A stretch of DNA of 33,780 nucleotides from Cytophagales bacterium (GCA_947457925.1 CANGYA010000018.1:1-33780), one strand, 5' to 3'; counted from the stretch's first letter, positions 14,428 through 24,100 are shown. Translations and numbers: made by a program. Notes: a model not told the origin generated them from the letters alone.

Positions 14428-16866
14428 ATGAAAGAGCAACAACTTTTACAGTGGATTGAAAACCAAAAATCAAATCTTGACCACATTATTTATAATGCGG
14501 GAAACAATTTCTTTGAGCAAAATCAGCACAAAGATAACTTTGCTTTTGACCTTTCAGAGTGCCAATCTGAGAGTTTTAATTTAATAGGTAGTAAAGACCT
14601 TTGCTACGATAGATATTGTACGCCTTTCGTTTATTCTTTGTGGTATCACGCTAGAAGATTAAATACTTTCTTACGTTTTTTCTCAAAAGCAATTTTATCA
14701 TCAAATGATAGGCTTATAGAAATTTTTGATTTGGGTGCAGGAACAGGTGCTGTACAGTTCGCAGTGGGTTTAGTGGTTTTAGGAATGAAAGAAATTGGAA
14801 TAAGCCCACCAAAAATTCGTATCATTAACATTGATACAAGCCCTTTTATGCTTTCCTATAATAATGAATATCTTTGGCAAGCATTTTTAGAAAAATACCC
14901 AACTCTAAAAAATAATTCTAATTTTACCGTTGAATATAGCGTAAACTCTTGGAATGTTAAAACCGAACAGCAAGCAGTTAATCCTTGGCTAACAGCAAGT
15001 TATCTTTTTGATATGTCAGATAACAAAGAAGCAGTAGCAAATGATTTCTTTGAAATGGTAAAGCATTATAATCCTACAACAGTTTTGTTGCTAACTTCAA
15101 ATCAAGATGCAAAAGTAAAACTTTTAAATGGAGTTTTAGACAAGGTTAAAACACAGAATTATGCAGTGGAAAGCATAAATGAAACATCTTTGCTTTTTAA
15201 AGGTAGTTTGGAAAAAGTTAATAACTTCCGTAAAAAACTTAGCCAACTGTATCAAGGAAAGGGTTTAGGTAGCAGTTCAAACTGGAGTGATAGTAGTTTT
15301 GTCGGCACAATTCTAAAAAGAACTACACAATCATTAAATCTTGTAACAGAAGTTAATATTTCAAATATTGATTTATTCAACCCTAAAATTAAAGTCCGTA
15401 AAGACATCAAACTAAGTGAGCAACAGAAAAAAGCAAGCCAATTTACAGGCAGACCTTCTATTATTGTCGGTCCCGCAGGAAGTGGAAAGTCCGTTGTAAT
15501 TTCAGAAAAAATAAAGTACATAATTGAAAACCAAGCATATAATCCAAAATTGAAAATTTTGGTAACGTCTTTCAATAAATCGTTAATTAAGAAACTTGGC
15601 GATTGGATAGAGCAGTTGCTTAACCCGAAAAATTTTAAAAAGTTAATGGTTTCAGAAGAAGCAAGCAAGTTTACTTTTTCAAATTCTAATGAGCCTAATA
15701 TTACTTTATTACACTTTGATTTATTACCAACAAGATTGGGAGATATAAAGGGAAATTGCTTTGATGATGAACACCATATTGGCATTATGCGAACTTGTAT
15801 TGAACAAGTTAAAAAAGAAAAAAACATCACACATTCACGATATGATACCATCTTAGATGCCGAATTTGTATATGAAGAATACCACCGAGTGTTTTATGGT
15901 ATGCACATAAAAACCAAAGACGAATATTTGGAGATAGTAAGAAAAGGAATGTGGCAAAAACTTAATAAAGAACGTAGGGAAATTATTTTTAACTGCATAT
16001 CAAAATATATGCATCATATTCACAATAGTAAAATATACTCTTTTTTAACGAGACGTAGAATTTTATTAAACAATTTAAAAAGTAACACACTCACACTTAA
16101 ATATGATTATGTTTTTATAGATGAATTTCAAGACTGTACGCCAGCAGACTTTGAGATTTTCTTTAACCTAATCAAAGACGTAAATAATTTAACTTTTGGT
16201 GGAGATTTAGCCCAAGCCATACATATTGGTAAAAGTGCAGATATTCCAAGAGATGAAAATATGAAACGTAGAGAAAGGTTCTTATTAGAAGGTTCATATC
16301 GTTTACCACAGCGTATAAGTGAAAGTATTAAACAACTTTCGCAAGCTATTGTATTAAGATGGAACAAAAATGAAGGAGCAAAAGAGATAGCACCTGTAAA
16401 AAGTTCACCGCCAGGTGCCAGACCAATAGTAGTTTTTGCAGATAGTTTAGGTGGTATGGCAAGAAAAATTAAGGGTGTATTTGAAACCTATAAAATATAT
16501 GATTTAAAAACTATAACTATTCTTGAAAAAGATAGAGAATTGTGTAAATCCTTATCAGAGTTAAAAGTTCCTTGTGAAACAGATACAATTTTAAGGCTGA
16601 AAGGACTTGAAAAAGATTGTATTCTTTGGAGTACAAGAGTAGGAGTTAATGATGATAAAGAAGTTTATGAGTTTGTCTATACGATACTTACCCGAACTTC
16701 AAGTATTTTGATTATTGCACTTTCTAACTCAACGCAAGATAATTTCAAGAAAGTGATAAACTTACTTGACAAGGATAAACTAATTTTGTGGGATATTGAA
16801 ACAAAGCAAAAATATGATAGTTTTTGCGAAAATGTAGTTGTAGAAATACAAGAGAACGAAGAATAG
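14428..16866 (+). CDS. Methyltransferase-like domain fused to SF1 (UvrD-like) helicase
   Basis: An 812-residue protein joining two units. The first (about 60-270) looks like a Rossmann methyltransferase, with DLGAGTG at 101-107 and a second-strand acid in IINIDTSP. The second (about 330-800) is an SF1 helicase: Q-type SEQQKKASQF, Walker A GPAGSGKS at 348-355, DEFQD at 565-569, GDLAQAIH near 591, GSYRLPQRI near 621, LKGLEKDCILW and YTILTRTSSILIIALS. I know of no named protein with this layout. The ATG at 14428 lies 1 bp after the SPL stop; a TTG start at 14392 would add 12 residues inside the SPL gene. It ends 4 bp before attC-like copy 3, so the pair probably forms the last part of a cassette. 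DNA repair or phage defence are possible roles. Confidence 0.82.
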   Translation: MKEQQLLQWIENQKSNLDHIIYNAGNNFFEQNQHKDNFAFDLSECQSESFNLIGSKDLCYDRYCTPFVYSLWYHARRLNTFLRFFSKAILSSNDRLIEIFDLGAGTGAVQFAVGLVVLGMKEIGISPPKIRIINIDTSPFMLSYNNEYLWQAFLEKYPTLKNNSNFTVEYSVNSWNVKTEQQAVNPWLTASYLFDMSDNKEAVANDFFEMVKHYNPTTVLLLTSNQDAKVKLLNGVLDKVKTQNYAVESINETSLLFKGSLEKVNNFRKKLSQLYQGKGLGSSSNWSDSSFVGTILKRTTQSLNLVTEVNISNIDLFNPKIKVRKDIKLSEQQKKASQFTGRPSIIVGPAGSGKSVVISEKIKYIIENQAYNPKLKILVTSFNKSLIKKLGDWIEQLLNPKNFKKLMVSEEASKFTFSNSNEPNITLLHFDLLPTRLGDIKGNCFDDEHHIGIMRTCIEQVKKEKNITHSRYDTILDAEFVYEEYHRVFYGMHIKTKDEYLEIVRKGMWQKLNKERREIIFNCISKYMHHIHNSKIYSFLTRRRILLNNLKSNTLTLKYDYVFIDEFQDCTPADFEIFFNLIKDVNNLTFGGDLAQAIHIGKSADIPRDENMKRRERFLLEGSYRLPQRISESIKQLSQAIVLRWNKNEGAKEIAPVKSSPPGARPIVVFADSLGGMARKIKGVFETYKIYDLKTITILEKDRELCKSLSELKVPCETDTILRLKGLEKDCILWSTRVGVNDDKEVYEFVYTILTRTSSILIIALSNSTQDNFKKVINLLDKDKLILWDIETKQKYDSFCENVVVEIQENEE

Positions 16867-16870
16867 CATT

Positions 16871-17002
16871 ACACAACATAATGTTTGCGAAAAGGTGGGC
16901 TGACGTGTGTAATTTAGGCTTTTGTACTTTCTATAAACATTGTGCCTAGGGTAAGGGAAGTGCTATCGAATTCCACCCTTCACAAACGTTTTTCCGTTAA
17001 AC
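16871..17002 (+). repeat. attC-like hairpin repeat, copy 3
   Basis: Left core-like ACACAAC at 16871-16877 and right GTTAAAC at 16996-17002 (a match to GTTRRRY). The stem ATGTTTGCGAA (16881-16891) pairs with TTCACAAACGT (16979-16989) at 9 of 11 positions; the differences are T/G and C/A. GGTGGG/CCACCC continues it with unpaired A residues. The inner block GTGTGTAATTTAGGCT (16905-16920) is shared with copies 2 and 4. It starts 4 bp after the helicase stop codon. Confidence 0.72.
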
Positions 17003-17100
17003 ACAATTTGAAGTCAAACACAAGAAAAACAAAAGCAAGTTCTAAAACGAATTTGCTTTTGTTTTTTGTATCTTTATCACAGAAAAACAATACAAATAAT

Positions 17101-17946
17101 ATGAGTAAAAAACTGGTTCGTTTTGATTGGGCAATGAAAAAACTGCTACGTCATAAAGCTAATTTTGGCATTTTGGAGGGCTTTCTATCAGAATTATTGC
17201 GTTTTGATGTAAGCATTGAAAGTATTTTAGAAAGTGAAGGCAATAAGCAAGACGAGTACGATAAATACAACCGAGTAGATATTTTGGTAAAAAGCCAAAA
17301 TGGGGAACTGATGTTAGTAGAAGTTCAGAATGACTCCGAAATTGATTATTTTCAACGAATGTTGTACGGCGTTTCAAAATTGGTTACGGAGTATATCAAA
17401 GAAGGTGAGCCTTACGGCACAATCAAAAAAATTTATTCAATAAATATCGTTTATTTTGGTTTGGGGCAAGGCAAAGATTACGTCTATGAATATAAAGGCG
17501 AGTTTATAGGCTTACACGAAAACGATATTTTACTACCAACAACTCTACAAAGACAAGACTTCAAAGTAGAAAAAGTGTCTGATATTTTCCCCAAATACTA
17601 CATTTTGAAAGTGAATAACTTTAATAATGTAGCCAAAGATACCCTTGATGAGTGGGTTTATTTCTTGAAAAATAGTGAAGTAAAGGACAATTTCAAGGCA
17701 AAGGGTTTGGATAAAGCCAAAGAAAAATTGCGTTATGAAAGTTTGACGGAGGAAGACAAAAAAATGTATGACCGTTTTCAAGAAAACAGACGTATTGAAA
17801 ATAGTGTGAGTTACACAGCCAAACTAGAAGAAAAGAGAGAAATAGCTAAAAGCCTCTTGCAAACCTCTTTATCAAACACAGAAATCGCAAAACATACAGG
17901 CTTAACTATAGAACAAGTGAAAGAACTGCGAGCTATGCAAGATTAA
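17101..17946 (+). CDS. Rpn family PD-(D/E)XK nuclease (transposase-like)
   Basis: A 281-residue protein of the Rpn/PDDEXK_2 family of recombination-promoting nucleases, often listed as putative transposases. The nuclease core shows Asp60 in RVDILV and Glu74-x-Gln76 in LMLVEVQND. The end has EIAKHTGLTIEQVKELR, a helix-turn-helix tail seen in many members. The ATG at 17101 is used because a longer frame reaches into attC-like copy 3. The family cuts DNA in vitro and raises recA-independent recombination in E. coli. No inverted terminal repeats flank it. It lies in a predicted cassette from 16996 to the half hairpin at 17946-18010. Confidence 0.87.
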   Translation: MSKKLVRFDWAMKKLLRHKANFGILEGFLSELLRFDVSIESILESEGNKQDEYDKYNRVDILVKSQNGELMLVEVQNDSEIDYFQRMLYGVSKLVTEYIKEGEPYGTIKKIYSINIVYFGLGQGKDYVYEYKGEFIGLHENDILLPTTLQRQDFKVEKVSDIFPKYYILKVNNFNNVAKDTLDEWVYFLKNSEVKDNFKAKGLDKAKEKLRYESLTEEDKKMYDRFQENRRIENSVSYTAKLEEKREIAKSLLQTSLSNTEIAKHTGLTIEQVKELRAMQD

Positions 17947-18010
17947 AACTGTGCCTAATATTATCTTTGCGAAAAGGCGTGCAGATGTACGTTATTTAGG
18001 CTTTTCTTCG
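17946..18010 (+). repeat. attC-like hairpin, half copy 4
   Basis: Left part only: AAACTGTGCCTAAT (17946-17959), then TTTGCGAAAAGG and the inner block GTACGTTATTTAGGCT (17987-18002). The right arm is absent; instead the hairpin CGTTACTTGTG/CACAAATAACG (18012-18040) follows. Its left core pairs with the start of the Rpn cassette (16996-17009) at 10 of 14 positions, and with three further T-G wobbles on the bottom strand. It may mark a dead cassette end. Confidence 0.6.
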
Positions 18011-18011
18011 C

Positions 18012-18040
18012 CGTTACTTGTGTAAGCAGCACAAATAACG
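18012..18040. repeat. Hairpin resembling 13386-13433
   Basis: CGTTACTTGTG (18012-18022) faces CACAAATAACG (18030-18040) with one mismatch. The sequence matches the tip of the hairpin at 13386-13433 and stands where the right half of attC-like copy 4 is expected. Confidence 0.5.
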
Positions 18041-18058
18041 ACAATAAACATTATTAAC

Positions 18059-18089
18059 AAGGCTAATATTTCCGAGAAATATTAGCCTT
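18059..18089. terminator. Terminator hairpin between Rpn and accC genes
   Basis: A perfect 13-bp stem (18059-18071 with 18077-18089) has a CCGAG loop, with ATTGTTTTTC after it on the plus strand. It can stop transcripts from the Rpn side and may also serve accC on the minus strand, whose stop is 10 bp away. Confidence 0.7.
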
Positions 18090-18098
18090 ATTGTTTTT

Positions 18099-19442
18099 CT
18101 ATAAATCTGTAAAATCAAAAGTTTCTAAGAACTTCGTAGTGAATTTCCCAGCCCTGAAATCGGGGTTGTCCATCAAACGAATGTGGAAAGGAATAGTCGT
18201 TTTTACGCCCTCAATCACAAATTCTTGCAAGGCACGTTTCATACGCACAATCACTTCCTCACGAGTTTGACCAGAAACAATCAACTTCGCAATCATAGAA
18301 TCGTAGTTAGGCGGTATCACATAACCAGCGTAAATGTGCGAATCTACCCTTACGCCTCTGCCCCCGGGTAGGTGCAAATTCGTGATTTTACCGGGGTTTG
18401 GGCGAAAATCTTTGCTTGGGTCTTCCGCATTGATACGGCACTCCATCGCATGAAGTTGTGGGTAGTAGTTGCGACCAGAAATAGGCACACCCGCAGCCAC
18501 TTTGATTTGTTCTTTGATAAGGTCAAAATCTGTAACTTCTTCTGTAATAGGGTGTTCTACCTGAATACGGGTATTCATTTCCATAAAATAGAAATTACCG
18601 TATTTGTCCACCAAAAACTCTATTGTACCAGCTCCTTCATAACCAATAAACGAAGCCCCAGCAATGGCAGCTTTGCCCATTTTATCCCTTAATTCTTGCG
18701 AAACAATAGGAGAGGGGGTTTCTTCTACTAACTTCTGATGGCGGCGTTGGATAGAACAATCTCTTTCAGACAAGTGGCATACTTTGCCGTATTGGTCGCC
18801 AATGATTTGTATTTCTACGTGGCGAGGTTCTTCTACAAACTTCTCTAAGTACAAACCGTCATTGCCAAAAGAAGCAGCAGCTTCACGTTTGGCATCGTCC
18901 CAAGCCTTTTCAAAACCTGATTCCTCTGCAATGACACGCATACCTTTGCCACCACCGCCAGCCGTAGCCTTGATGATAACAGGGTAGCCGATTTCTTTGG
19001 CTAAACTCTTGCCTTCGTCCAAACTACCCAACAAGCCTTGAGAACCCGGAATGGTAGGTACGCCAGCTTTTTTCATGGTGTCTTTGGCAGAAGCCTTGTC
19101 GCCCATAGCTCCGATTTGTTCGGGAGTAGCCCCAATAAACTTAATTTTATATTCTTGACAAATGCGTGAAAACTCGGCATTTTCCGATAAAAACCCATAA
19201 CCGGGGTGAATAGCATCTGCATTCGTAATTTCGGCAGCAGCTATCAAACGAGAGATGTTGAGGTAAGATTCTTTGCTGGGAGCAGGTCCGATACAGACAG
19301 CCTCGTCTGCAAATTTTACGTGCAAACTATCCTTGTCGGCTTTAGAATATACCGCCACCGTCTTGATACCCAACTCCTTGCAACTGCGAATGATACGCAA
19401 TGCAATTTCTCCTCTATTGGCAATTAATATTTTTTTAAACAC
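18099..19442 (-). CDS. accC: Acetyl-CoA carboxylase biotin carboxylase subunit
   Basis: A 447-residue biotin carboxylase, which charges the biotin of AccB with bicarbonate at the cost of ATP in the first step of fatty acid synthesis. It has [22 protein letters not shown] at the N-terminus, the [13 protein letters not shown] segment, the glycine-rich ATP loop [12 protein letters not shown], and the active-site [15 protein letters not shown]. Length matches E. coli AccC (449). It is transcribed from the same strand as accB, which lies 279 bp upstream. Usually the two genes are almost contiguous; here two hairpin repeats lie between them. The C-terminus ([11 protein letters not shown]) is complete. 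Confidence 0.97.
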   Translation of the reverse strand: MFKKILIANRGEIALRIIRSCKELGIKTVAVYSKADKDSLHVKFADEAVCIGPAPSKESYLNISRLIAAAEITNADAIHPGYGFLSENAEFSRICQEYKIKFIGATPEQIGAMGDKASAKDTMKKAGVPTIPGSQGLLGSLDEGKSLAKEIGYPVIIKATAGGGGKGMRVIAEESGFEKAWDDAKREAAASFGNDGLYLEKFVEEPRHVEIQIIGDQYGKVCHLSERDCSIQRRHQKLVEETPSPIVSQELRDKMGKAAIAGASFIGYEGAGTIEFLVDKYGNFYFMEMNTRIQVEHPITEEVTDFDLIKEQIKVAAGVPISGRNYYPQLHAMECRINAEDPSKDFRPNPGKITNLHLPGGRGVRVDSHIYAGYVIPPNYDSMIAKLIVSGQTREEVIVRMKRALQEFVIEGVKTTIPFHIRLMDNPDFRAGKFTTKFLETFDFTDL

Positions 19443-19486
19443 GATAGTGAATCTTTTGGTAAGTGAAAAAATGCTTGTGTTGTATG

Positions 19487-19548
19487 CTGTAGAACGGACT
19501 TTAGTCCGTTTAAAAAAGGTGTTAAACGGACTAAAGCCCGTTCTACAG
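19487..19548. repeat. Hairpin repeat between accB and accC
   Basis: Arms 19487-19513 and 19522-19548 pair at 26 of 27 positions, and each arm contains a palindrome around GGACTTTAGTCC. Same family as 9685-9764 and the arms at 29454-29547. Confidence 0.75.
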
Positions 19549-19590
19549 TTTTAAACTATTTATAATTAGATATAAAATCTGGTAGTCTTA

Positions 19591-19652
19591 AAGATGCAAT
19601 GCCAAAGTTGTAATCTTGCGAGAGGTCGCACCCTTCAAAAGATTACAACTTT
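19591..19652. repeat. Second hairpin between accB and accC
   Basis: A perfect 14-bp stem (19604-19617 with 19639-19652) has a loop that holds a small GCGA/TCGC hairpin. The 27 bases 19591-19617 match 33629-33655 at 24 positions. Confidence 0.7.
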
Positions 19653-19721
19653 GTTTACCCAATATAGCATTACTTATTATGCACTACTAAAGTATTATTC
19701 GTATTGAAATAGTGCAGCTAA

Positions 19722-20228
19722 TTACGCTAATTCTACTAAGAATAAATCTTGGTCATACTCCACAGGCGAAGCATTATCTACCAATACTTTTACGACTTTA
19801 CCACTTACTTCAGATTCAATTTCGTTAAACAATTTCATGGCTTCTATGATACAAACTACTTGCCCTTTGCTGATAGTATCGCCTACATTGACAAAAGGAG
19901 GGTTGGTAGGTGAGGCAGAACGGTAGAAAGTACCAATCATAGGAGATTTTACGGCTACAATTTTACCGCCAGCGGCTACCTCTACAGGTTTTGAAGGAGT
20001 TTCTACAGGCGTAGCAGGTGTTTGTGGGGCAACAGGCGTAGCTATTACAGGTGTAACGGAGGGTGCAGCCACTACTTGAGGTACACTCACGAGGTGGTTA
20101 TTTTTACCTTCGGCACTACGGCGAGTTTTTAATTTAAAAGCACCTGTTTCAATAACAACTTCTTCTAAACCAGACTCCGCAATAAAACCAATAAGTTCTT
20201 GCAGTTCTTGAATTTCTTTTGATTTCAT
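19722..20228 (-). CDS. accB: Acetyl-CoA carboxylase biotin carboxyl carrier protein
   Basis: A 168-residue biotin carboxyl carrier protein. The C-terminal biotinyl domain (about 92-168) has the VKSPMIGTFYRSASP thumb segment and the biotinylation site EAMKLFNE with Lys132. A proline/alanine/threonine-rich linker (about 45-85) joins it to an N-terminal helix region typical of BCCP. It should be charged by the AccC encoded downstream and pass the carboxyl group to the AccA/AccD carboxyltransferase, not found in this window. A candidate promoter lies at 20319-20348. The 493-base space on both sides contains only repeats and no other gene. Confidence 0.96.
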   Translation of the reverse strand: MKSKEIQELQELIGFIAESGLEEVVIETGAFKLKTRRSAEGKNNHLVSVPQVVAAPSVTPVIATPVAPQTPATPVETPSKPVEVAAGGKIVAVKSPMIGTFYRSASPTNPPFVNVGDTISKGQVVCIIEAMKLFNEIESEVSGKVVKVLVDNASPVEYDQDLFLVELA

Positions 20229-20555
20229 GTCTTTTGTCGAATTGATGTTGGATAATGGTTATTGTTAAGTGGGTTTCTCTCCGAAAAACACTAACGATAT
20301 TTCAACGTGATTTTGGTGCAAAGAAAAGACTTTTTAGCCAAAAAGCAATAAAAAGACGTTTATCTGTAGCGAAACTAATTTGTTTGTGCTACAAATCTTG
20401 GTGCTTATTTGTGCTACATTCCCTTTGCCGAATCTTTGTTTTTTAGATTGAAAAAATTATATTGTTAAATTACCATTCATTTTACAATAAAAATAGCTAT
20501 CAAAACAACTTTTTAGGCTTTTACTTGTTTCTATTTAAATATGTAGTATCTTGCA
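20229..20555. promoter_or_regulatory. Intergenic region between divergent accB and thioredoxin-like genes
   Basis: No gene seen. On the minus strand TTG (20348-20346), 19 bp and TTTCTTTG (20326-20319) resemble a promoter for accB, with T for A in the TAnnTTTG box. On the plus strand TTG (20525-20527), 19 bp and TATCTTGC (20547-20554) precede the next ATG at 20556. In that case the message would have almost no leader, so the assignment is uncertain. Confidence 0.4.
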
Positions 20556-21188
20556 ATGAAACAACTATTCGTTTATATTTTTGCAGTAGGGCTATTCATA
20601 GCTATTTTTTACACTTTTTGGCGAACAGAATGGAAATATTTGCAACCAACACCTATTCCCAAAGGTTATGTTAATACAGCTATAGGGCAAAAAATAGACC
20701 TTAGTCCTTTTACCATACACCCAATTAATAACCGACCTATTTTCCTTCATTTTTTCAGTATAGATTGCCCTTGTTCCAAGTTCAATATCCAACAATTCAA
20801 TCAATTAGTGGAATTGCACCGCCACCAAGTACAATTTTATGCTGTACTTTTTGCTGAAGATACTACAGGACTGGCTGCCTCTTTCCAAGAAAAAATGCAC
20901 CACCAAGTTCCCTTGATTTTGCAAAAAGGCACGCAATTAGCAGCAGCTTGTGGGGTGTACTCTACACCGCAAGTAGCTTTGTTAGACGGAAATACAAAAC
21001 TGTATTACAGAGGCAATTACAACAAAAGTAGGTATTGCACAGAAAAAGCTACTGAATTTGCCCAAATAGCTTTGCAAGATTTATTGGCAGGGAAACCCAC
21101 ACCACAGTTTGGAGAATTAGCAACGCAAGCCTACGGCTGTGAGTTGCCAGAAAATTATTACGAAAAATTAGAACAAAAAAACAAATAA
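20556..21188 (+). CDS. Membrane-anchored thioredoxin-like protein
   Basis: A 210-residue protein with one N-terminal membrane segment (about 3-22), probably facing the periplasm. The next part has a thioredoxin-like fold: PIFLHFFSIDCPCSKFN holds Cys71-Pro-Cys73-Ser74 in place of the usual CxxC, and VYSTPQVALLDG carries the cis-proline before the next strand. The CPCS form is found in redoxin-like proteins; a resolving cysteine other than the standard one would be needed. Another cysteine (residue 129, AAACGVYSTP) is near the cis-proline. It starts an apparent two-gene unit: the phosphatase gene begins 9 bp after its stop. Confidence 0.75.
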   Translation: MKQLFVYIFAVGLFIAIFYTFWRTEWKYLQPTPIPKGYVNTAIGQKIDLSPFTIHPINNRPIFLHFFSIDCPCSKFNIQQFNQLVELHRHQVQFYAVLFAEDTTGLAASFQEKMHHQVPLILQKGTQLAAACGVYSTPQVALLDGNTKLYYRGNYNKSRYCTEKATEFAQIALQDLLAGKPTPQFGELATQAYGCELPENYYEKLEQKNK

Positions 21189-21197
21189 TATCGAGGC

Positions 21198-24100
21198 ATG
21201 GCACAGGAGGCAACTACTTCTTCAAACTTTTTTGAGCAACTTTTTTCGTCATCTAAACAACTTAAAGATGCCGATTTAGAAAAATATTTAGAAAAAGTAC
21301 AATTACGGGCAGATAAAATTGTAGATAAGTTTGTCATTGGATTTTTCTTGTTAGGGCTTTGTTTAGCTCCTATTTATGACACTTATAGCTTCAGTTTAAT
21401 CACAGGTGGGCTAACGGTTATTTTGTACTTATTGGCAAGGTTTGCCATGAAAAATAGAATGACAGCCCGCATGATTATTAGTTCTGTATTTGCAATTTTT
21501 GTCTTGCAATTTATAGGACAACTGCATGGCATGGCAGAGAGCCATTTCTTCTTTTTTACCAATATAGCCATTTTGATGCTGTATCAAGATTGGCGAATTA
21601 TGATACCCTATACCGTTTTAACGGTGTTGCATCATAGTGTCTTATCTTTTTTTCAATGGTATCTAAATACTCACGCCTTAGATAAATACTTCATTACGTA
21701 TTCAGATGTAAATGCCCTGCAACTGTCCTTTCACTATGGTTTAGTGGGTTTGATGGGCGTAGTTTCGGGCATTTCTACCTATTTTTTTAGAGAAAATAGC
21801 ATACACGCATTTAAAGCACAACAACTTATTCAAGAAAAAAATGATACTTTAAACCAAAATTTTGCCACCCTCAAAGAAACGCAAGATACTTTACAACTTA
21901 CATTAGCTGCTACAGAAGCACAACTTCGGGCTATAGACTCTACGGTAGGTTTTGTAGAATTTGGAACTGACCGCCGCATCTTGAAAGCAAATGATAATTT
22001 TTGCAAGATTTTGGGCTATGCACCTTCGGAAATTGAGGGCATACCGCACCGCCGACTGGTCAAAGAAGAATATGCACAGTCTTTGGCGTATGAAGATTTT
22101 TGGAATACTTTGTTCAAAGGTAAAACACATTTTACCCAAGAGTTTGAGAGGGTAAGCAAAAACGGAGAAATAGTGCATTTGTACGCAGCCTATTCGCCTG
22201 TGGTCATTAATGGCGAAGTAGTGAAAGTAGTAAAAATGGCGGTGGATATTACCCAGAAAAAGAAATTTGAAGTAGAAATAGACGCACAATTTAGGGCTAT
22301 TAACTCTACGGTTGGTTTTGTGGAATTGGATACAAACCGCCGTTTGATTAAAGCCAATGAGAATTTTTGTAAGACAATGGGCTATGCCGTAGATGAAATA
22401 CAAGGTATGCCTCACCGCAGATTGGTGTCTGAAGAATACGCACAATCGACTGATTATGAAGACTTTTGGAATACATTATTAAGTGGAGAGGCAAATTATT
22501 TTACCAGAGAATTTGAACGAATTACTCGCAGTGGCGAAATTGTATATTTGTATGCTGCTTACGCCCCTATTATTTTGAATGGGAAGGTCGTAAAAATTAT
22601 CAAAGTTGCCGTAGATATTACGCAGAAAAAGCAATTTGAGGTAGAAATGCAAGCCCAATTCAGGGCAATAGATGGTACGGTGGGCTTTGTGGAGTTTGAC
22701 ACTACTCGCCGTATTATTCGGGTAAATGAAAATTTCTGCCAAATTTTGGGCTATTCCTCTGCCGAAATACAAGGCTTGCCTCACCGCCGTTTAGTAAAAG
22801 ATGATTATGCCCAATCGCAAGCCTATGAAGAATTTTGGAAGACTTTATTACAAGGCACAACGCATTTTACACAAGAGTTTGAAAGAGTAGGCAAAAATGG
22901 CGAATTGGTGTATTTGTATGCAGCTTATTCGCCAATCGTATTGAATGGAAAGGTAGTCAAAATAGTAAAAATGGCTATTGATGTTACAGAAAGGCGGAAG
23001 ATAGAAAGAGAAATGCAAAGGTTGTCTTTGGTGGCTGCCAAAACGTCTAACGGTGTAATTATCACAGATGCAGATGGACTGATTACTTGGGTCAATGCAA
23101 GTTTTGAAAGAGCATCGGGCTATACATTGGCAGAAGTTTTGGGCAAAAAACCCGCTGCTTTGTTGCAAGGCAAAGACACCAACCCCGAACATACGGCAAG
23201 AATTAGAAAGAAATTAGACAAAAAAGTAAGTTTTACACAAGAAATTTTGAATTATACCAAATCGGGTGTGCCGTATTGGGTAGAGCTAAATATTACGCCA
23301 ATTTTGGACAAAGAGGGCAATGTAAAACAATATTTTAGCATACAAACAGACATTACGCAACGCAAACGTGATGAAGATTTGATTTATGCTCAAAATGAAG
23401 AATTGGCAGCTTCGGAGGAAGAGTTGAAACAAAATGTAGAAGAACTGAAAGCCACACAAGACAATTTGCAAAAGCAATTTGACATTGTGGCAACCAAAAA
23501 CAAAAATATTGCGGACAGTATCAACTATGCAAGCCGTATTCAAAATGCTTTATTGCCAAAACCTGTGGATTTGGAAAATGCCTTTGACAGTCATTTTGTT
23601 TTGTTCCGCCCAAGAGATATAGTGAGTGGCGATTTTTATTGGTTTGCAGACAAAGAAACCCTCAAAATCTTGGTCGTGGCAGACTGTACGGGGCATGGTG
23701 TACCGGGAGCTTTTATGTCTATGTTGGGCAGTTCATTGTTGAACCAAATTGTGCATGATAACGAAATTCATGAGCCAAATCAAATTTTAGATTTATTACA
23801 TGAAAGAATTTCGGCAATGCTCAACCAAAATGATGAGGATAGCACAGTACGGGACGGTATGGACGCAACGGTTTGTGTAATAAACAAAGCACAAAAAACG
23901 GTGAGTTTTGCAGGTGCTAATAATCCTATGTATGTACTTGCTCAAAAAGAATTGGTATTTACCGAAGCCCCCAACCAAGAACAAATTAAAATAACAACAG
24001 AAAATTCTACGTACTTACTAACAGAAATTAAAGGGGATAAAAAGCCGATAGGTGGGCGAATTTCACGTATAGATTACCAAAATTACCATACCTACCAATT

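Noticed and set aside
15252-15851. A 199-codon minus-strand frame opposite the helicase.
   Set aside because: The plus-strand frame has clear helicase motifs across the same bases; the reverse frame is hydrophobic and low in recognisable features.
17101-17946. The Rpn gene as part of a classical insertion sequence.
   Set aside because: No terminal inverted repeats or target duplication flank it, only attC-like repeats; Rpn genes are rarely in classical IS form.
21903-23192. Long open frames on the minus strand opposite the PAS phosphatase.
   Set aside because: They mirror the tandem PAS repeats of the plus-strand gene and have no initiation signals or recognisable domains.
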